Shown piece after piece: positions 16,189 through 27,246 of a stretch of 64,000 nt of DNA (its first letter is position 1; each line of letters starts with the position of its first letter). A program made the translations under genes and the position numbers. The notes under the pieces are model-generated. The model searched no databases, was not told the DNA's origin, and worked only from the letters and a program-made list of their open reading frames with translations. Origin of the DNA: Gemmataceae bacterium (GTDB taxonomy: Bacteria; Planctomycetota; Planctomycetia; Gemmatales; Gemmataceae). The DNA is taken from positions 24,181 through 88,180 of the forward strand of contig SIAJ01000014.1 in assembly GCA_009691845.1 (NCBI GenBank), given 5' to 3'.

Positions 16189-17385
16189 TTACCGATCATC
16201 AATCTGGGCCAGCGAGGCGAATTTTTTGCCTTCGACGTAGGCCAGGAACGCTCCGCCTCCCGTGGAGACGTGGGTGATTTTCGAATCGAAGCCGAATTGC
16301 TCGACAGCCTCGGCGGTTTCGCCGCCGCCGACAACTGTTACGGCCGAACTTTCCGCCATTGCCTGGGCGATTCCCTTGGTGCCATTCGAAAACGCCGGCT
16401 TCTCGAACCAGCCGACCGGCCCGTTCCAAATCACCGTGCCGGCAGTCTTGATCTTCGTGGCGTAAGCGGCCAGCGTCTTCGGGCCGATGTCCACGCCTTC
16501 AAAACCCGTGGAAATAGGCCCCTCGAAGACCTGCGTTGCCTTGAGATCATCTGATTTCGCACACAAGGAATCGACGGGCAACGTGATCTTCTGGCCCACG
16601 TGCGGCAGAAGGGCCTTGGCGGCCGCGACTTCTTCATCGGCAATCTGCATGTTGCCGACCGAGACTCCCTGTGCTTTCAGGAACGTGTACGTCATCTTGC
16701 CGCCGATCAATAGATGATCGACCTTCGCCAACAACGCGTGGATGAATTTCACCTTGTCGGAAACCTTCGCTCCACCCATCACGGCGAGCAACGGCCGTTT
16801 GGGATTCCCCATCAGCCCCTCGATGACTTCGAGTTCCTTGGCGACCAGGAAGCCGAGAACTCGCGGCTTGCCCGTCATGGCCGCGGGCACGGCGACCATC
16901 GACGCATCCTTGTCGTTGTGGCAGGTACCGAAAGCGTCGTTCACATAGACATCGCCGATGGCCGCGATCGCGTGTGCGAAGTCGGTGTCGTTTTTCTGCT
17001 CGCGGGCATCGAAGCGGAGGTTTTCGAGCAGGAGCACTTCACCGGCCTTCAAGGCGAGTGCAGCCGCTCTCGATTCCGAGCCGATTACCTCATCGCCCGC
17101 CTTCTTGACGGGCCGTTTCAGCAACTCGCCAAACCGGGCCGCGATCTTGTCCATCTTGAGATTCTTGTCTGCAGTTGCTTCGCCCTTCGGTCGGCCAAGG
17201 TGGCTCATGGCAATAATCGCGGCCCCCTGGTCGAGCAGATACTGCACCGTCGGCAACGCACCCCGAATGCGGCGATCGTTCGTGATCTCGCCGGTGGCCT
17301 TGTCCAGTGGCAGATTGAAGTCCACGCGGATGAGGACTTTCTTGCCCTGGAGGTTGGTCAGATCGTGGATGGTTTTCTTTGGCAT
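16189..17385 (-). CDS. pgk: Phosphoglycerate kinase
   Basis: 398 residues, the normal length. Catalyses reversible phosphate transfer from 1,3-bisphosphoglycerate to ADP in glycolysis/gluconeogenesis, in the cytosol. Signature blocks: KKVLIRVDFNLPLD (about 15-28), ITNDRRIRGALPTVQYLL, IAMSHLGRPKG, LLLENLRFDAREQKND, AVMGGAKVSDKVKFI, VIWNGPVGWFE and GGGETAEAVEQFG near the C-terminus, covering the 3-phosphoglycerate basic patch and the nucleotide site. It lies 98 bp downstream of the gap gene on the same strand, with a hairpin repeat in the gap, so a gap-pgk operon is likely. Confidence 0.97.
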   Translation of the reverse strand: MPKKTIHDLTNLQGKKVLIRVDFNLPLDKATGEITNDRRIRGALPTVQYLLDQGAAIIAMSHLGRPKGEATADKNLKMDKIAARFGELLKRPVKKAGDEVIGSESRAAALALKAGEVLLLENLRFDAREQKNDTDFAHAIAAIGDVYVNDAFGTCHNDKDASMVAVPAAMTGKPRVLGFLVAKELEVIEGLMGNPKRPLLAVMGGAKVSDKVKFIHALLAKVDHLLIGGKMTYTFLKAQGVSVGNMQIADEEVAAAKALLPHVGQKITLPVDSLCAKSDDLKATQVFEGPISTGFEGVDIGPKTLAAYATKIKTAGTVIWNGPVGWFEKPAFSNGTKGIAQAMAESSAVTVVGGGETAEAVEQFGFDSKITHVSTGGGAFLAYVEGKKFASLAQIDDR

Positions 17386-17402
17386 GGAAGCACCGAGGTG
17401 GA

Positions 17403-17434
17403 ACGTTTAGCGGGCGAGCCAACGGCTCGCCCGC
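17403..17434 (-). repeat. GCCGTTGGC/GCTAAACG hairpin, copy 1 (gap-pgk intercistronic)
   Basis: An 11-bp perfect stem (arms 17410-17420 and 17424-17434) with a 3-nt loop. On the minus strand it reads GCGGGCGAGCC-gtt-GGCTCGCCCGC followed by TAAACGTT. It belongs to a family with copies at 18731, 37939 and 56939 that share the loop, the inner GCC/GGC pairs and the CTAAACG tail but differ in the outer stem. It sits just upstream of the pgk start. Confidence 0.8.
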
Positions 17435-17483
17435 AAGTAATTCTCGTTTGATGCGTTGGGTCGAACGCTCAACGGAAACGTGA

Positions 17484-19793
<2,310 letters not shown>

Positions 19794-19811
19794 ATCGAAA
19801 AACCGGGTCGT

Positions 19812-19850
19812 GTCTCAGTTAGCCCCCCACAAGCCGGGGCTAACTGAGAC
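19812..19850 (+). terminator. Terminator-like hairpin after mdh
   Basis: Perfect 15-bp stem GTCTCAGTTAGCCCC / GGGGCTAACTGAGAC (19812-19826, 19836-19850) with a 9-nt loop, 18 bp after the mdh stop, followed by TGTCTTGTTT. The tail is T-rich but interrupted. Confidence 0.75.
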
Positions 19851-20109
19851 TGTCTTGTTTCCGCCAGCATCGCTTTACTTCCGGACCCTTTCCGCTATAT
19901 TCTCCTCTATGTGAGACAGTCCGTCCATCCCCAAGGTATGGACGCGTACCCAGAACGGGAATGTCGCTCGTGCTCTCCCGGACGCGAAGTCCGAACCGCG
20001 ACGAACCCCCCAAGGTCTGATCTACATCCAACGTGTTGCGGGATGTGCGTACCATCCCGATGATCGTTTATTCCCTTGAATGCCGGCCGAGGCTCTCCGG
20101 ACCATATCC
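19851..20109 (+). promoter_or_regulatory. Leader/promoter region of the EF-G gene
   Basis: About 260 bp without a gene. TTTACT (19874-19879) and TATATT (19896-19901) with a 16-bp spacer form a possible sigma-70 promoter, which would give a leader of about 200 nt. Together with the mdh terminator this accounts for the 316-bp gap between mdh and EF-G. No riboswitch was recognised. Confidence 0.35.
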
Positions 20110-22242
20110 ATGCTTGAGAAACTGCGAAACATTGGCATTATCGCCCACGTCGACGCGGGCAAAACCACGACGACCGAGCGCATCCTCTACTACAGCGGCA
20201 CCAAGCACAAGGTCGGCGACGTCGACGATGGCAACACGACCACGGACTTCGATCCGCTCGAACGACAGAAGGGCATCACGATCAACTCGGCTGCCGTCTC
20301 GATCGACTGGGGCGATATCGCGATTAACATCATCGATACCCCCGGCCACGTGGACTTCACGGCCGAGGTCGAGCGCAGCTTGCGCGTTCTCGACGGCGGC
20401 GTCTGCGTGTTCTGCGCCGTCGGCGGCGTCGAAGTGCAGTCGGAAACCGTGTGGTTCCAGGCTAACAAGTACGGCGTGCCTCGCATCGCCTACATCAACA
20501 AGCTGGACCGTCTCGGTTCGGACTTTTATGGTTGCGTCGAGCAGATGAAGCAAAAGCTTCAAACTGTCCCGGCCATCGTCACGATTCCGTGCGGCGAACA
20601 CAGCGAGTTCAAGGGCCTCATCGACTTGATCCGCATGAAGTTCGTCGACAAGGATATGTCGGACGCAACGAACCGTAAATACACCCTGACCGAGATTCCG
20701 GACAGCCACAAGGATCAGGCCGCGGTCTACCGCGACATGCTTCTCGACGTGGCCTCCTCCGCGGACGACGTCCTGACGGAAGCGATCCTGGAAGGGAAGG
20801 AAGTTACCGAGGACCAACTCATTCATGCGATCCGCAAGGGGACGCTGGAAGGGAAGTTCAACCCGGTCCACTGCGGAACATCGAAGATGTTCCACGGCGT
20901 GCGGGAACTGCTCGACATGGTTGTAGACTTCTTGCCGAGCCCGCTGGATCGTCCGCCGGTGGACGCCATCGTGCCGAGGAGCAAGGAAAAAACGATCCGA
21001 AAGCCGGACCCTTCCGAACCGTTCTCCGGCCTAGCATTCAAGACGGTCGCCGAATCGCAGGGCGATCTGGTGTACGTTCGCGTTTACTCGGGTGAGATCA
21101 GGCAGGGCGAAACCTACTTGAACACCACGCATGGGAAGACCGAGCGGATCGGCCGGCTCTACCGCATGATGGGCAATGACCGGCAGGCTCTCGAGTCCGC
21201 CGGCCCAGGCATGATCGTGGCGGTCGTCGGCTTGAAGAACACGTACACGGGCAACACCCTGTGTTCGACCGACGCGCCGGTGGCGCTCGAGTCGATCAAC
21301 TTCCCCAAGCCGGTCGTTTCCTCGTCGCTGATCGCGGCGAAGTCGATCGACGCGGGCAAGCTGGGCGACGCGTTAGGCCGGATGGTGCGCGACGACCCGA
21401 CCATCAAGTTCCACACCGACGATGAGACGAAAGACCAAATCATCAGCGGCATGGGCGAGTTGCACCTGGAAATCTCGGTCGAAAAGCTGAAGCGGGCTTT
21501 GAACCTTCCGCAAGGCGATCCGGCACTGAGTTTGTCCAAGCCGCGGGTGGCTTACCGTCAAACGTTGGCCCGAGCGGTCGATCACGAAACTCGGTACATC
21601 AAGCAAACGGGTGGTAGCGGTAAGTATGCCGTCATCTGGGTTCGCTATACCCCGCTCAACCAGGAAGGCCTGGATGAGTGGAAAGCGAAAATGGCCGAGG
21701 ATGGAGAGCCGCCGGATCCGAATAACGTCTACTTCGAGAGCAAAATCGTTGGCGGCTCCGTGCCGAAGGAATACATCGGGCCGGTGGAAGCCGGCATCCG
21801 CGAGATCGCCAAGAAGGGGGCCAAGTACGGCTTCCCGGTGGTCGATTGCGAATGCATCTTGCACGACGGCAAGATCCACCCGGTCGATTCATCGGCCGAT
21901 GCGTTCCGGCTGGCGGGCATGGAAAGTTTCCGCGAAGTGCAGATGATCGCGGGCATCAAGTTGCTCGAACCGATCATGACCGTCGTCGCGGTCGGACCGG
22001 AGCAGTACCAAGGGGCGATCACGGGCGACATTAATCGTCGCCGAGGGATGATCGAGGAACTCAGTTCGGACAAGGGCCGTGGCACGATCCGCGCCAAGGT
22101 CCCGCTGGCGAACCTGTTCGGCTACACCAACGACTTGCGCGGTGCGACCTCGGGCACGGCCAGCTTCTCGATGGAGTTCAGCCACTACCAGGAAGTAAAA
22201 GAAGAGTTGGCCGACATCCCGAAGCCGGCAGTGAAGAAATAG
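20110..22242 (+). CDS. fusA: Elongation factor G (translational GTPase), possibly a paralog
   Basis: 710 residues from the ATG at 20110 (MLEKLRNIGIIAHVDAGKTTTTERIL); the upstream in-frame ATG at 20080 lacks family similarity. G-domain motifs: AHVDAGKTTTTE (P-loop, 12-23), DTPGHVDFT (76-84) and NKLDR (130-134). Later domains show SGMGELHLEISVEKLKR and ITGDINRRRGMIEE, typical of EF-G domains III-V. EF-G drives ribosome translocation and recycling. Switch I reads TTTDFDPLERQKGITI where housekeeping EF-G usually has a DWMEQEQERGITI-type sequence, so this may be one of the additional EF-G forms common in Planctomycetes. No ribosomal protein or tuf gene is adjacent, which fits that view. Confidence 0.93.
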   Translation: MLEKLRNIGIIAHVDAGKTTTTERILYYSGTKHKVGDVDDGNTTTDFDPLERQKGITINSAAVSIDWGDIAINIIDTPGHVDFTAEVERSLRVLDGGVCVFCAVGGVEVQSETVWFQANKYGVPRIAYINKLDRLGSDFYGCVEQMKQKLQTVPAIVTIPCGEHSEFKGLIDLIRMKFVDKDMSDATNRKYTLTEIPDSHKDQAAVYRDMLLDVASSADDVLTEAILEGKEVTEDQLIHAIRKGTLEGKFNPVHCGTSKMFHGVRELLDMVVDFLPSPLDRPPVDAIVPRSKEKTIRKPDPSEPFSGLAFKTVAESQGDLVYVRVYSGEIRQGETYLNTTHGKTERIGRLYRMMGNDRQALESAGPGMIVAVVGLKNTYTGNTLCSTDAPVALESINFPKPVVSSSLIAAKSIDAGKLGDALGRMVRDDPTIKFHTDDETKDQIISGMGELHLEISVEKLKRALNLPQGDPALSLSKPRVAYRQTLARAVDHETRYIKQTGGSGKYAVIWVRYTPLNQEGLDEWKAKMAEDGEPPDPNNVYFESKIVGGSVPKEYIGPVEAGIREIAKKGAKYGFPVVDCECILHDGKIHPVDSSADAFRLAGMESFREVQMIAGIKLLEPIMTVVAVGPEQYQGAITGDINRRRGMIEELSSDKGRGTIRAKVPLANLFGYTNDLRGATSGTASFSMEFSHYQEVKEELADIPKPAVKK

Positions 22243-22274
22243 TTGGTGGTCAGAGACTGCGGATTGAAATGCGG

Positions 22275-22300
22275 CGGGCCGAGGCGAATGCCTCGGCCCG
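22275..22300 (+). terminator. Hairpin terminator after EF-G
   Basis: Stem CGGGCCGAGGC-gaat-GCCTCGGCCCG (11 bp, perfect), 32 bp past the EF-G stop. The tail ATTGCATT is weak in T, so factor-independent termination is only plausible. Confidence 0.6.
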
Positions 22301-22408
22301 ATTGCATTCGTGGTGGTTGCAGCGGGGAGGCTGGCCACTGCTACTCTCGACAACTCATTGCAAGCCCGTAGGGTTCCATCGCACTCCTTCGCGACCGGGA
22401 CAACTCCG

Positions 22409-24196
22409 ATGAACCACCTGCGACGCTATTTCTTCGCTTGCTTGCTTTGCATGCCAACCGCGGCAATCGCTCAGGAAAAGGCTCTCAAAGTCACCACGCC
22501 CATGAGCCCGCCGGCCTGGGCCTTGCTCCAGCGTGAAGTGCTCTCCGCGAGTGCGGAGGCCTGCCGGGAGTTCTATCGCCGCTACTTCGACGATCGCGGC
22601 TATTTGCTCTGTGTCGAACGCTGGGGCGGCAACGATGGGCCGGACGACGCCATCGAGAACTGCAACGACTGGCCGATTCTGCATGCACTCGGAGCCTCGG
22701 ACGAGATTCGCACGCTCTACGAAAAAGCCTGGGAGGGGCATCTTCGGCAATACACGCTCGCCAAGACGACGCACGTGCCGTTCGCCAAGGATGGAATGTA
22801 TTACAAGGAATTCCCGGTCCAGTTCGATTGGCTACACCATGCCGAAGGGCTGACCGTCTTCCAAATGCAGGGACTGTCTCATCCGCAACAAACGCAGTTC
22901 GAAACGCGAGCCCGCCGCTTTGCCGGCTTCTATCTCAACGAGGATCTAGGGGCACAAAACTACGACGCGAAGCACAAGATTATTCGCAGCATGTTCAACG
23001 GCAGTCGTGGCCCTCTCCTTCGCAAGGCGACCGCACTCGACTGGGCCGGCGATCCGATTGAAGTCAAGGATCGCTTCCTGCCCGGCCACGGTGAACGCAG
23101 TTACGAAGAGATGCTCGCCCACTTCAAGGATTACAACGACATTATGGGCGACCATCCGCAGAACTTGCAGGCGACCTCGCTCGCTCTCACGGCCTATATG
23201 AGCACCGGCGAGGCGAAGTACAAGGACTGGATTCTCGATTACGTCGGGGCCTGGCGGCAACGCATTTTGGACAACGACGGCATCATCCCAACCAACGTGG
23301 GGCTCGACGGCAAACTTGGCTCCGCCGCAAGCGGCAAGTGGTACGGCGGCGTGTACGGCTGGGGCTTCAGCGTTGTCGTGCCACAGACGGGAGCGATTGT
23401 TCACCGGAATACGCATCACCTGGGGTTAGCGGGATTCGGCAACGCCTACCTGCTCACCGGCGATGATAAGTGGCTCGACCCCTGGCGAAAGATGATCGAC
23501 AAGATTAATGCCCAAGGCAAGAAGGAGGGCTATCCGCACATGTTTGGGGACAAGGGCTGGTACGACTTCAAGCCGGACAAATACAAGCACGGCGCCGAGG
23601 AGATTTGGTACTGGTCGATGAAGACCGAGGATCAACAACGGCTACCACAAGACGGCTGGCTCGCCTTTCTTCAGGGAAAGAACCCAACCTATCCCGAGCA
23701 GACATTCCGCAACGAATTAGAAGTCATCCGCAAAAAGGTGGCCGAGATGCGAGCGGATCCGACGACGCCCGACACCCGCCTGGCCGACGACTCCATGAGG
23801 TTCAACCCGGCCAACGCCGCCAATCTTGTGCGGCTGATGCTCGGCGGGATTCATCACGGTAATCGCACCCTGGTGCTACATAGCCGTGTGCGCTATTTCG
23901 ACCCCGACAAACGACGGCCAGGCCTACCGCAAGATGTGGCCGCCCTCGTCGAGAAGTTGAGCAACGACGAGACCGTGCTCACACTCGTGAACGTTAGCCC
24001 CGTCCATGCTCGTCGAGTGCTCATCCAGGCGGGAGCCTATGGCGAGCATCAGTTCACCACGGCCACTTCGGGATCGACCAAGCTCGCCGTGAACGGCCAG
24101 CACCTGGAAGTGCTCCTGGAACCGGGCACCGGCAGCCAAATCAAATTGGGCACGAAGCGATATTCGCAGCAGCCAACCTTGGCTTGGCCTCGCTAG
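22409..24196 (+). CDS. Secreted protein of unknown function, possibly (alpha/alpha)-barrel fold
   Basis: 595 residues from the ATG at 22409, which begins a signal peptide (MNHLRRYFFACLLCMPTAAIAQ). The body is rich in Trp, Tyr, His and Asp in motifs such as FPVQFDWLHHAEGLTVF, DHPQNLQATSLALTAYMSTGEAKYKDWILDYV and THHLGLAGFGNAYLLTGDDKWLDPW. The repeated pattern of paired helices with a conserved tail per helix (AYLLTGDDKWLD, AYMSTGEAKYKDWI) is what six-hairpin glycosidase-type folds show, but no catalytic motif was recognised and the assignment is inference. The last 80 residues look like a beta-rich domain. It is followed 11 bp later by a small anchored protein gene, suggesting co-transcription. 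Confidence 0.7.
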   Translation: MNHLRRYFFACLLCMPTAAIAQEKALKVTTPMSPPAWALLQREVLSASAEACREFYRRYFDDRGYLLCVERWGGNDGPDDAIENCNDWPILHALGASDEIRTLYEKAWEGHLRQYTLAKTTHVPFAKDGMYYKEFPVQFDWLHHAEGLTVFQMQGLSHPQQTQFETRARRFAGFYLNEDLGAQNYDAKHKIIRSMFNGSRGPLLRKATALDWAGDPIEVKDRFLPGHGERSYEEMLAHFKDYNDIMGDHPQNLQATSLALTAYMSTGEAKYKDWILDYVGAWRQRILDNDGIIPTNVGLDGKLGSAASGKWYGGVYGWGFSVVVPQTGAIVHRNTHHLGLAGFGNAYLLTGDDKWLDPWRKMIDKINAQGKKEGYPHMFGDKGWYDFKPDKYKHGAEEIWYWSMKTEDQQRLPQDGWLAFLQGKNPTYPEQTFRNELEVIRKKVAEMRADPTTPDTRLADDSMRFNPANAANLVRLMLGGIHHGNRTLVLHSRVRYFDPDKRRPGLPQDVAALVEKLSNDETVLTLVNVSPVHARRVLIQAGAYGEHQFTTATSGSTKLAVNGQHLEVLLEPGTGSQIKLGTKRYSQQPTLAWPR

Positions 24197-24207
24197 AGGG
24201 GGTCAGA

Positions 24208-24585
24208 ATGAAACTCAAGTATCTGCTCATGATGATTGCGATTGTCTCTGTCATCGCCGTGGCCATGATGGTTCCTTGGTTGACATCGAAACAAGGACCG
24301 CCCTCGCCGAATTACTCCCCTTTTTTCACGGGAAGAATCGAGTCCATCCGATTGGATCCGGAGAGCGATCATCTGGTGGTTTCGTGCCTGAACCAGGAAC
24401 CGCGAGTCCTGGAACTGTCGATCCCGGCCACCACACCGATTTATTTGCGGAACGGCGAGAAGACCAAAGAAGTTCGACCCGGTCAGATCGTAACTGTTTG
24501 GGTTAGTTACTTCAGCACCGACCCTGGTCCTCCGAAGGTCACTGTCGCTGGAGCGAAATTCATCATTATCGAACCAGAAGATTGA
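24208..24585 (+). CDS. Small membrane-anchored protein, unknown function
   Basis: 125 residues from the ATG at 24208, preceded by AGGGGGT. Residues about 5-24 (YLLMMIAIVSVIAVAMMVPW) form one transmembrane or uncleaved signal helix. The rest is a beta-rich soluble part (FTGRIESIRLDPESDHLVVS, VRPGQIVTVWVSYFS), with the look of an OB/Ig-like extracytoplasmic domain. No family is recognised. It starts 11 bp after the preceding secreted protein gene. Confidence 0.7.
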   Translation: MKLKYLLMMIAIVSVIAVAMMVPWLTSKQGPPSPNYSPFFTGRIESIRLDPESDHLVVSCLNQEPRVLELSIPATTPIYLRNGEKTKEVRPGQIVTVWVSYFSTDPGPPKVTVAGAKFIIIEPED

Positions 24586-24638
24586 GTCAAAGAGACCGGA
24601 CGTGCTCTGAAGAAAAGCCACATCTTCCCGATGGTTTT

Positions 24639-24740
24639 GTGGGGACGGACCTCCGGTCTGTCCGTCCCATGCCCGAAGAATGCTTGAACCAGACCGAATT
24701 GGGCACCCCGAGTTGCGACAGACCGGAGGTCCGTCCCCAC
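24639..24740. repeat. 24-bp perfect inverted repeat with nested hairpin
   Basis: Arms 24639-24662 and 24717-24740 are perfectly complementary (core GGACGGACCTCCGGTCTGTC). Inside the left part a second hairpin is possible between GGACGGAC (24643-24650) and GTCCGTCC (24659-24666), so two structures compete. A half copy, CAGACCAGAGGTCCGTACC, occurs near 43033-43051. It lies between convergent genes. Confidence 0.75.
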
Positions 24741-24787
24741 GAGTTCAACACTTGAAACAGGTTTTCTACAGCGCAGACCTGACCCCG

Positions 24788-25837
24788 TTATTCTCTCCTC
24801 CGCACAGCCGGAATCACAACCGCCTCCGTGACGCGGCGGGTGTATTCGTCCGCCCATGTCCGGACGGCGTGATGGCCGTCGGAGAAGGCTTCGTCTGGCA
24901 GCCAGGCTCGACCGTCTTCGACGATAATGCCTCGGCTCTTGAGTTCTTCGACGAAGCCGCGGATCTGCTCGTTCGTTCGCGGTGTGTACCATTCCCGAAA
25001 CGCTGCCCCTTCCGGCGTGACGAAAGCGGACGGCACCGTGCCATGTTCGCGGCACGATTGAAGCAAATCGCGAAAGCAAATCGCTGCGGTGTCGTCGAAA
25101 CGGCTGTGCTGCATTTTGTCGAACAGCACAGCCTTGCCTCCTGCAATTGCCGCGGGGTATTTCTCGGGAAGGTGCTTCTCGAAGAACGGTTTCTTCCAGC
25201 CCAGGTCGATTTCGTTCCGACGCTCGTGAGGGGTCACCGTGTTCGGCAGCCACTTCGGTTGCAGTCCCGCGAGAAGCTGAAAGCGGAAGCCGAACCACGG
25301 ATTCATGTTCGCCTCGCGCCAATCCTTCTCAGTCTCTTCGGGAAAGCCGTAACCGCGAACGAGTTCGACTTCGCTCCAGGTCATGCGGTCGCCGCGAAAC
25401 GCCGACATTTCTTCTGCGAGCTTGTCCGATCCGGAGAACCGGGCAGGCAAGATTTCGAGCACGACAATATCCGGCCGAATGTTGCGATCGAGCAAGCGTT
25501 GCCAGTGAACTCTTTGGCCAATCGGCCCGTTGGCCGGCACATGCAAATTGTGGGCGATGCACTTGCGACCGGTTTGTGCGAAGACCCTCTCTTCAACGAC
25601 GGCTGGCCGAATACCGTAGCCTGTGCGCGACGAACCGAGAAACACGATCGTCAACGGCTTCGGATCCGGGGCACTCGCAACCCGCGACTTGAAATGCTCG
25701 GCAGGCAGGTCGAACATCGGATCGCGCAAGCCGGGCTTCTTGAGAATGAATCCCGCCAGGCCGAGATTGAGCGCAACGAGCACCGACACGGCCGAAAGCA
25801 CCGTGGAGCGAGCCGGGCGTCGTCGGCGCTGTGTCAC
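24788..25837 (-). CDS. SGNH-hydrolase-like membrane-anchored protein, paralog 1 (polysaccharide O-acetylation)
   Basis: 349 residues if started at the GTG at 25837, which overlaps the stop of the upstream paralog as GTGA; earlier in-frame sequence is antisense to that gene. After a basic start, residues about 13-30 (VLSAVSVLVALNLGLAGFIL) form one membrane helix. Then IVFLGSSRTGYGIRP carries the GxS block and, near the C-terminus, LPDEAFSDGHHAVRTWADEY carries the Asp-x-x-His-type block of SGNH/AlgJ-AlgX-like proteins. These act in the periplasm on acetyl groups handed over by an MBOAT protein. The MBOAT gene lies 1.4 kb upstream on the same strand. It is about one third identical by eye to paralog 2. 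Confidence 0.8.
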   Translation of the reverse strand: MTQRRRRPARSTVLSAVSVLVALNLGLAGFILKKPGLRDPMFDLPAEHFKSRVASAPDPKPLTIVFLGSSRTGYGIRPAVVEERVFAQTGRKCIAHNLHVPANGPIGQRVHWQRLLDRNIRPDIVVLEILPARFSGSDKLAEEMSAFRGDRMTWSEVELVRGYGFPEETEKDWREANMNPWFGFRFQLLAGLQPKWLPNTVTPHERRNEIDLGWKKPFFEKHLPEKYPAAIAGGKAVLFDKMQHSRFDDTAAICFRDLLQSCREHGTVPSAFVTPEGAAFREWYTPRTNEQIRGFVEELKSRGIIVEDGRAWLPDEAFSDGHHAVRTWADEYTRRVTEAVVIPAVRRRE

Positions 25838-26916
25838 CTCGGGCTCCGTTCGCGTAGCGCGGGCAGGATCAACTCGCGTGTCAGCCGGGACGTGTAGCTC
25901 GGGGCGGCTAGGTCGTACATGTGATGCCCATCGGCAAAGGCCGCGTCGGGCATCCAGGCTCGGGCATCGATCACTCGGCCGTCGGCGCCGTGTTTCGAAA
26001 TCTGGATCAGTTCTTCCACCGCCCGAAGTGCGGCCGGCCCGTACCAGGAGCGGAAGTCGCTGTTCTCGGCCGTGAGCACCACGACCGCGAGAATTCTCTC
26101 CCGTTTGCAAAGTGCGAGCGTCTCGCGAAGTGCGGCCACCGCCGCGTGGCCGAGTTCCATTTTGTTCAGGTTCTCGAAGTGGCCGCTCTTCGCGCTTTCG
26201 AGTTGCTTGACATGCTTCTCGGGTGTCAGGCGCTCCTCGTAGGGTTGCCAGCCGGTCTTGTTTGGGAACTTGCGAGTCTCGGCAATTACCTCGGGTGGCG
26301 TCCATTTCGGCTGAATCATGCCGAGCAATTGAAATCGAAATGCGAACCAGGGGTTCAACATCGATTCGAGCCATTCATCGCGGTACTTCGCGTCGCTGTA
26401 GCCCAACTCGGCCAGAGCTTCGACTTCTTCCCAGGTCAAGCGATCGGGCCGAATATGGCCGATCTCGCTGGGCTTGCCGCCGTGTGCCGCGAATTGCGAT
26501 GGGACGATTTCGAGCACCAACACGTCCGGCTTGATGCCGCGTGCGATCAACCGGCGCACGTGCAGTAACTGAAAGATCGGTCCACGGCCCAGAACGGCGT
26601 CGTTGAACGCGAAACATGGCTTGCCGGTTGCCTCGGTCACGACTGTTTCGACCGAGGGGGGATGAAACGCGTTGGCCGTCCGCGAGGAACCGATGGCCAC
26701 GACCGTGACCCGGCCCGGCACATCGGCAATGAACTGTTTCGCGAGAACGTCTTCCTTGCTGCTGTAGAGAGGATCGCGGAAAGCGGGCCGGCGTTGGATG
26801 ACCGCAATGAACCCGGCGTTCAGCAGCAATAGAGCGAAAACGGCCGTCCACACGGTCGCACGCCCCCGTTGCTTGTTGCCCCAACCGCGCATGAATGTTT
26901 CCGCAAGTGTACTCAT
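25834..26916 (-). CDS. SGNH-hydrolase-like membrane-anchored protein, paralog 2 (polysaccharide O-acetylation)
   Basis: 360 residues from the ATG at 26916 (GGAG upstream); an in-frame ATG at 26892 is an alternative. A membrane helix (VWTAVFALLLLNAGFIAVI) is followed by VTVVAIGSSRTANAFHP (GxS block) and MPDAAFADGHHMYDLAAPSY (Asp-x-x-His block). The shared features PDVLVLEIVPSQF, MLNPWFAFRFQLLGMIQPKW and SEIGHIRPDRLTWEEVE have clear counterparts in paralog 1, so the pair arose by tandem duplication. Predicted to work in the periplasm with the MBOAT protein encoded upstream. Confidence 0.8.
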   Translation of the reverse strand: MSTLAETFMRGWGNKQRGRATVWTAVFALLLLNAGFIAVIQRRPAFRDPLYSSKEDVLAKQFIADVPGRVTVVAIGSSRTANAFHPPSVETVVTEATGKPCFAFNDAVLGRGPIFQLLHVRRLIARGIKPDVLVLEIVPSQFAAHGGKPSEIGHIRPDRLTWEEVEALAELGYSDAKYRDEWLESMLNPWFAFRFQLLGMIQPKWTPPEVIAETRKFPNKTGWQPYEERLTPEKHVKQLESAKSGHFENLNKMELGHAAVAALRETLALCKRERILAVVVLTAENSDFRSWYGPAALRAVEELIQISKHGADGRVIDARAWMPDAAFADGHHMYDLAAPSYTSRLTRELILPALRERSPR

Positions 26917-26977
26917 CACGCTCCGCGCGATGACGCCAGAACTATCGAAAAACGTCACTTCTCGAAGGCGACAGGTG

Positions 26978-27139
26978 GACCCCGGAGGGCTCACAGAAGC
27001 TTGACATTACCAAGCCGTCAAGCGTCCTGTGAATCGGCGGTCTTCGACCCCTCCGGGGTCGGCGGGTATGATTGCTTTGCATTCCGGTGGTCTCGCTAAC
27101 GCGATACCACCGGCTAATGTCTTCGACCCCTCCGGGGTC
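26978..27139. repeat. Large palindromic dispersed element, copy 2
   Basis: A modified first palindrome (GACCCCGGAGGGCTC, 26978-26992), then GACCCCTCCGGGGTC twice (27046-27060 and 27125-27139) flanking CCGGTGGTCTCGCTAACGCG...ACCACCGGCTAAT (27084-27118). Order and spacing match the 4.1-4.3 kb copy. It occupies most of the 330-bp gap between the MBOAT and SGNH genes, inside what would otherwise be one operon. A further imperfect hairpin, ATCACAC-gga-GCGTGAT, follows near 27217-27233 beside the MBOAT stop. Minus-strand translation again gives LTPEGSKTLAGG. Confidence 0.85.
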
Positions 27140-27246
27140 AACACGGCAATTATCTGTCGCGTACAGCTAAAAAATCTCCGAAAGACCCCATTTTTCAGGG
27201 GTGGGTCTGTCAAGTTATCACACGGAGCGTGATGAGGACATTACTC

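Noticed and set aside
25838..26374. Upstream extension of SGNH paralog 1
   Set aside because: It is antisense-frame sequence inside paralog 2; the GTG at 25837 gives the usual GTGA overlap and the membrane helix near the N-terminus.
27007..27213. Short minus-strand open frame with LTPEGSKTLAGG
   Set aside because: Translation of the palindromic element; no ribosome-binding site or family motif.
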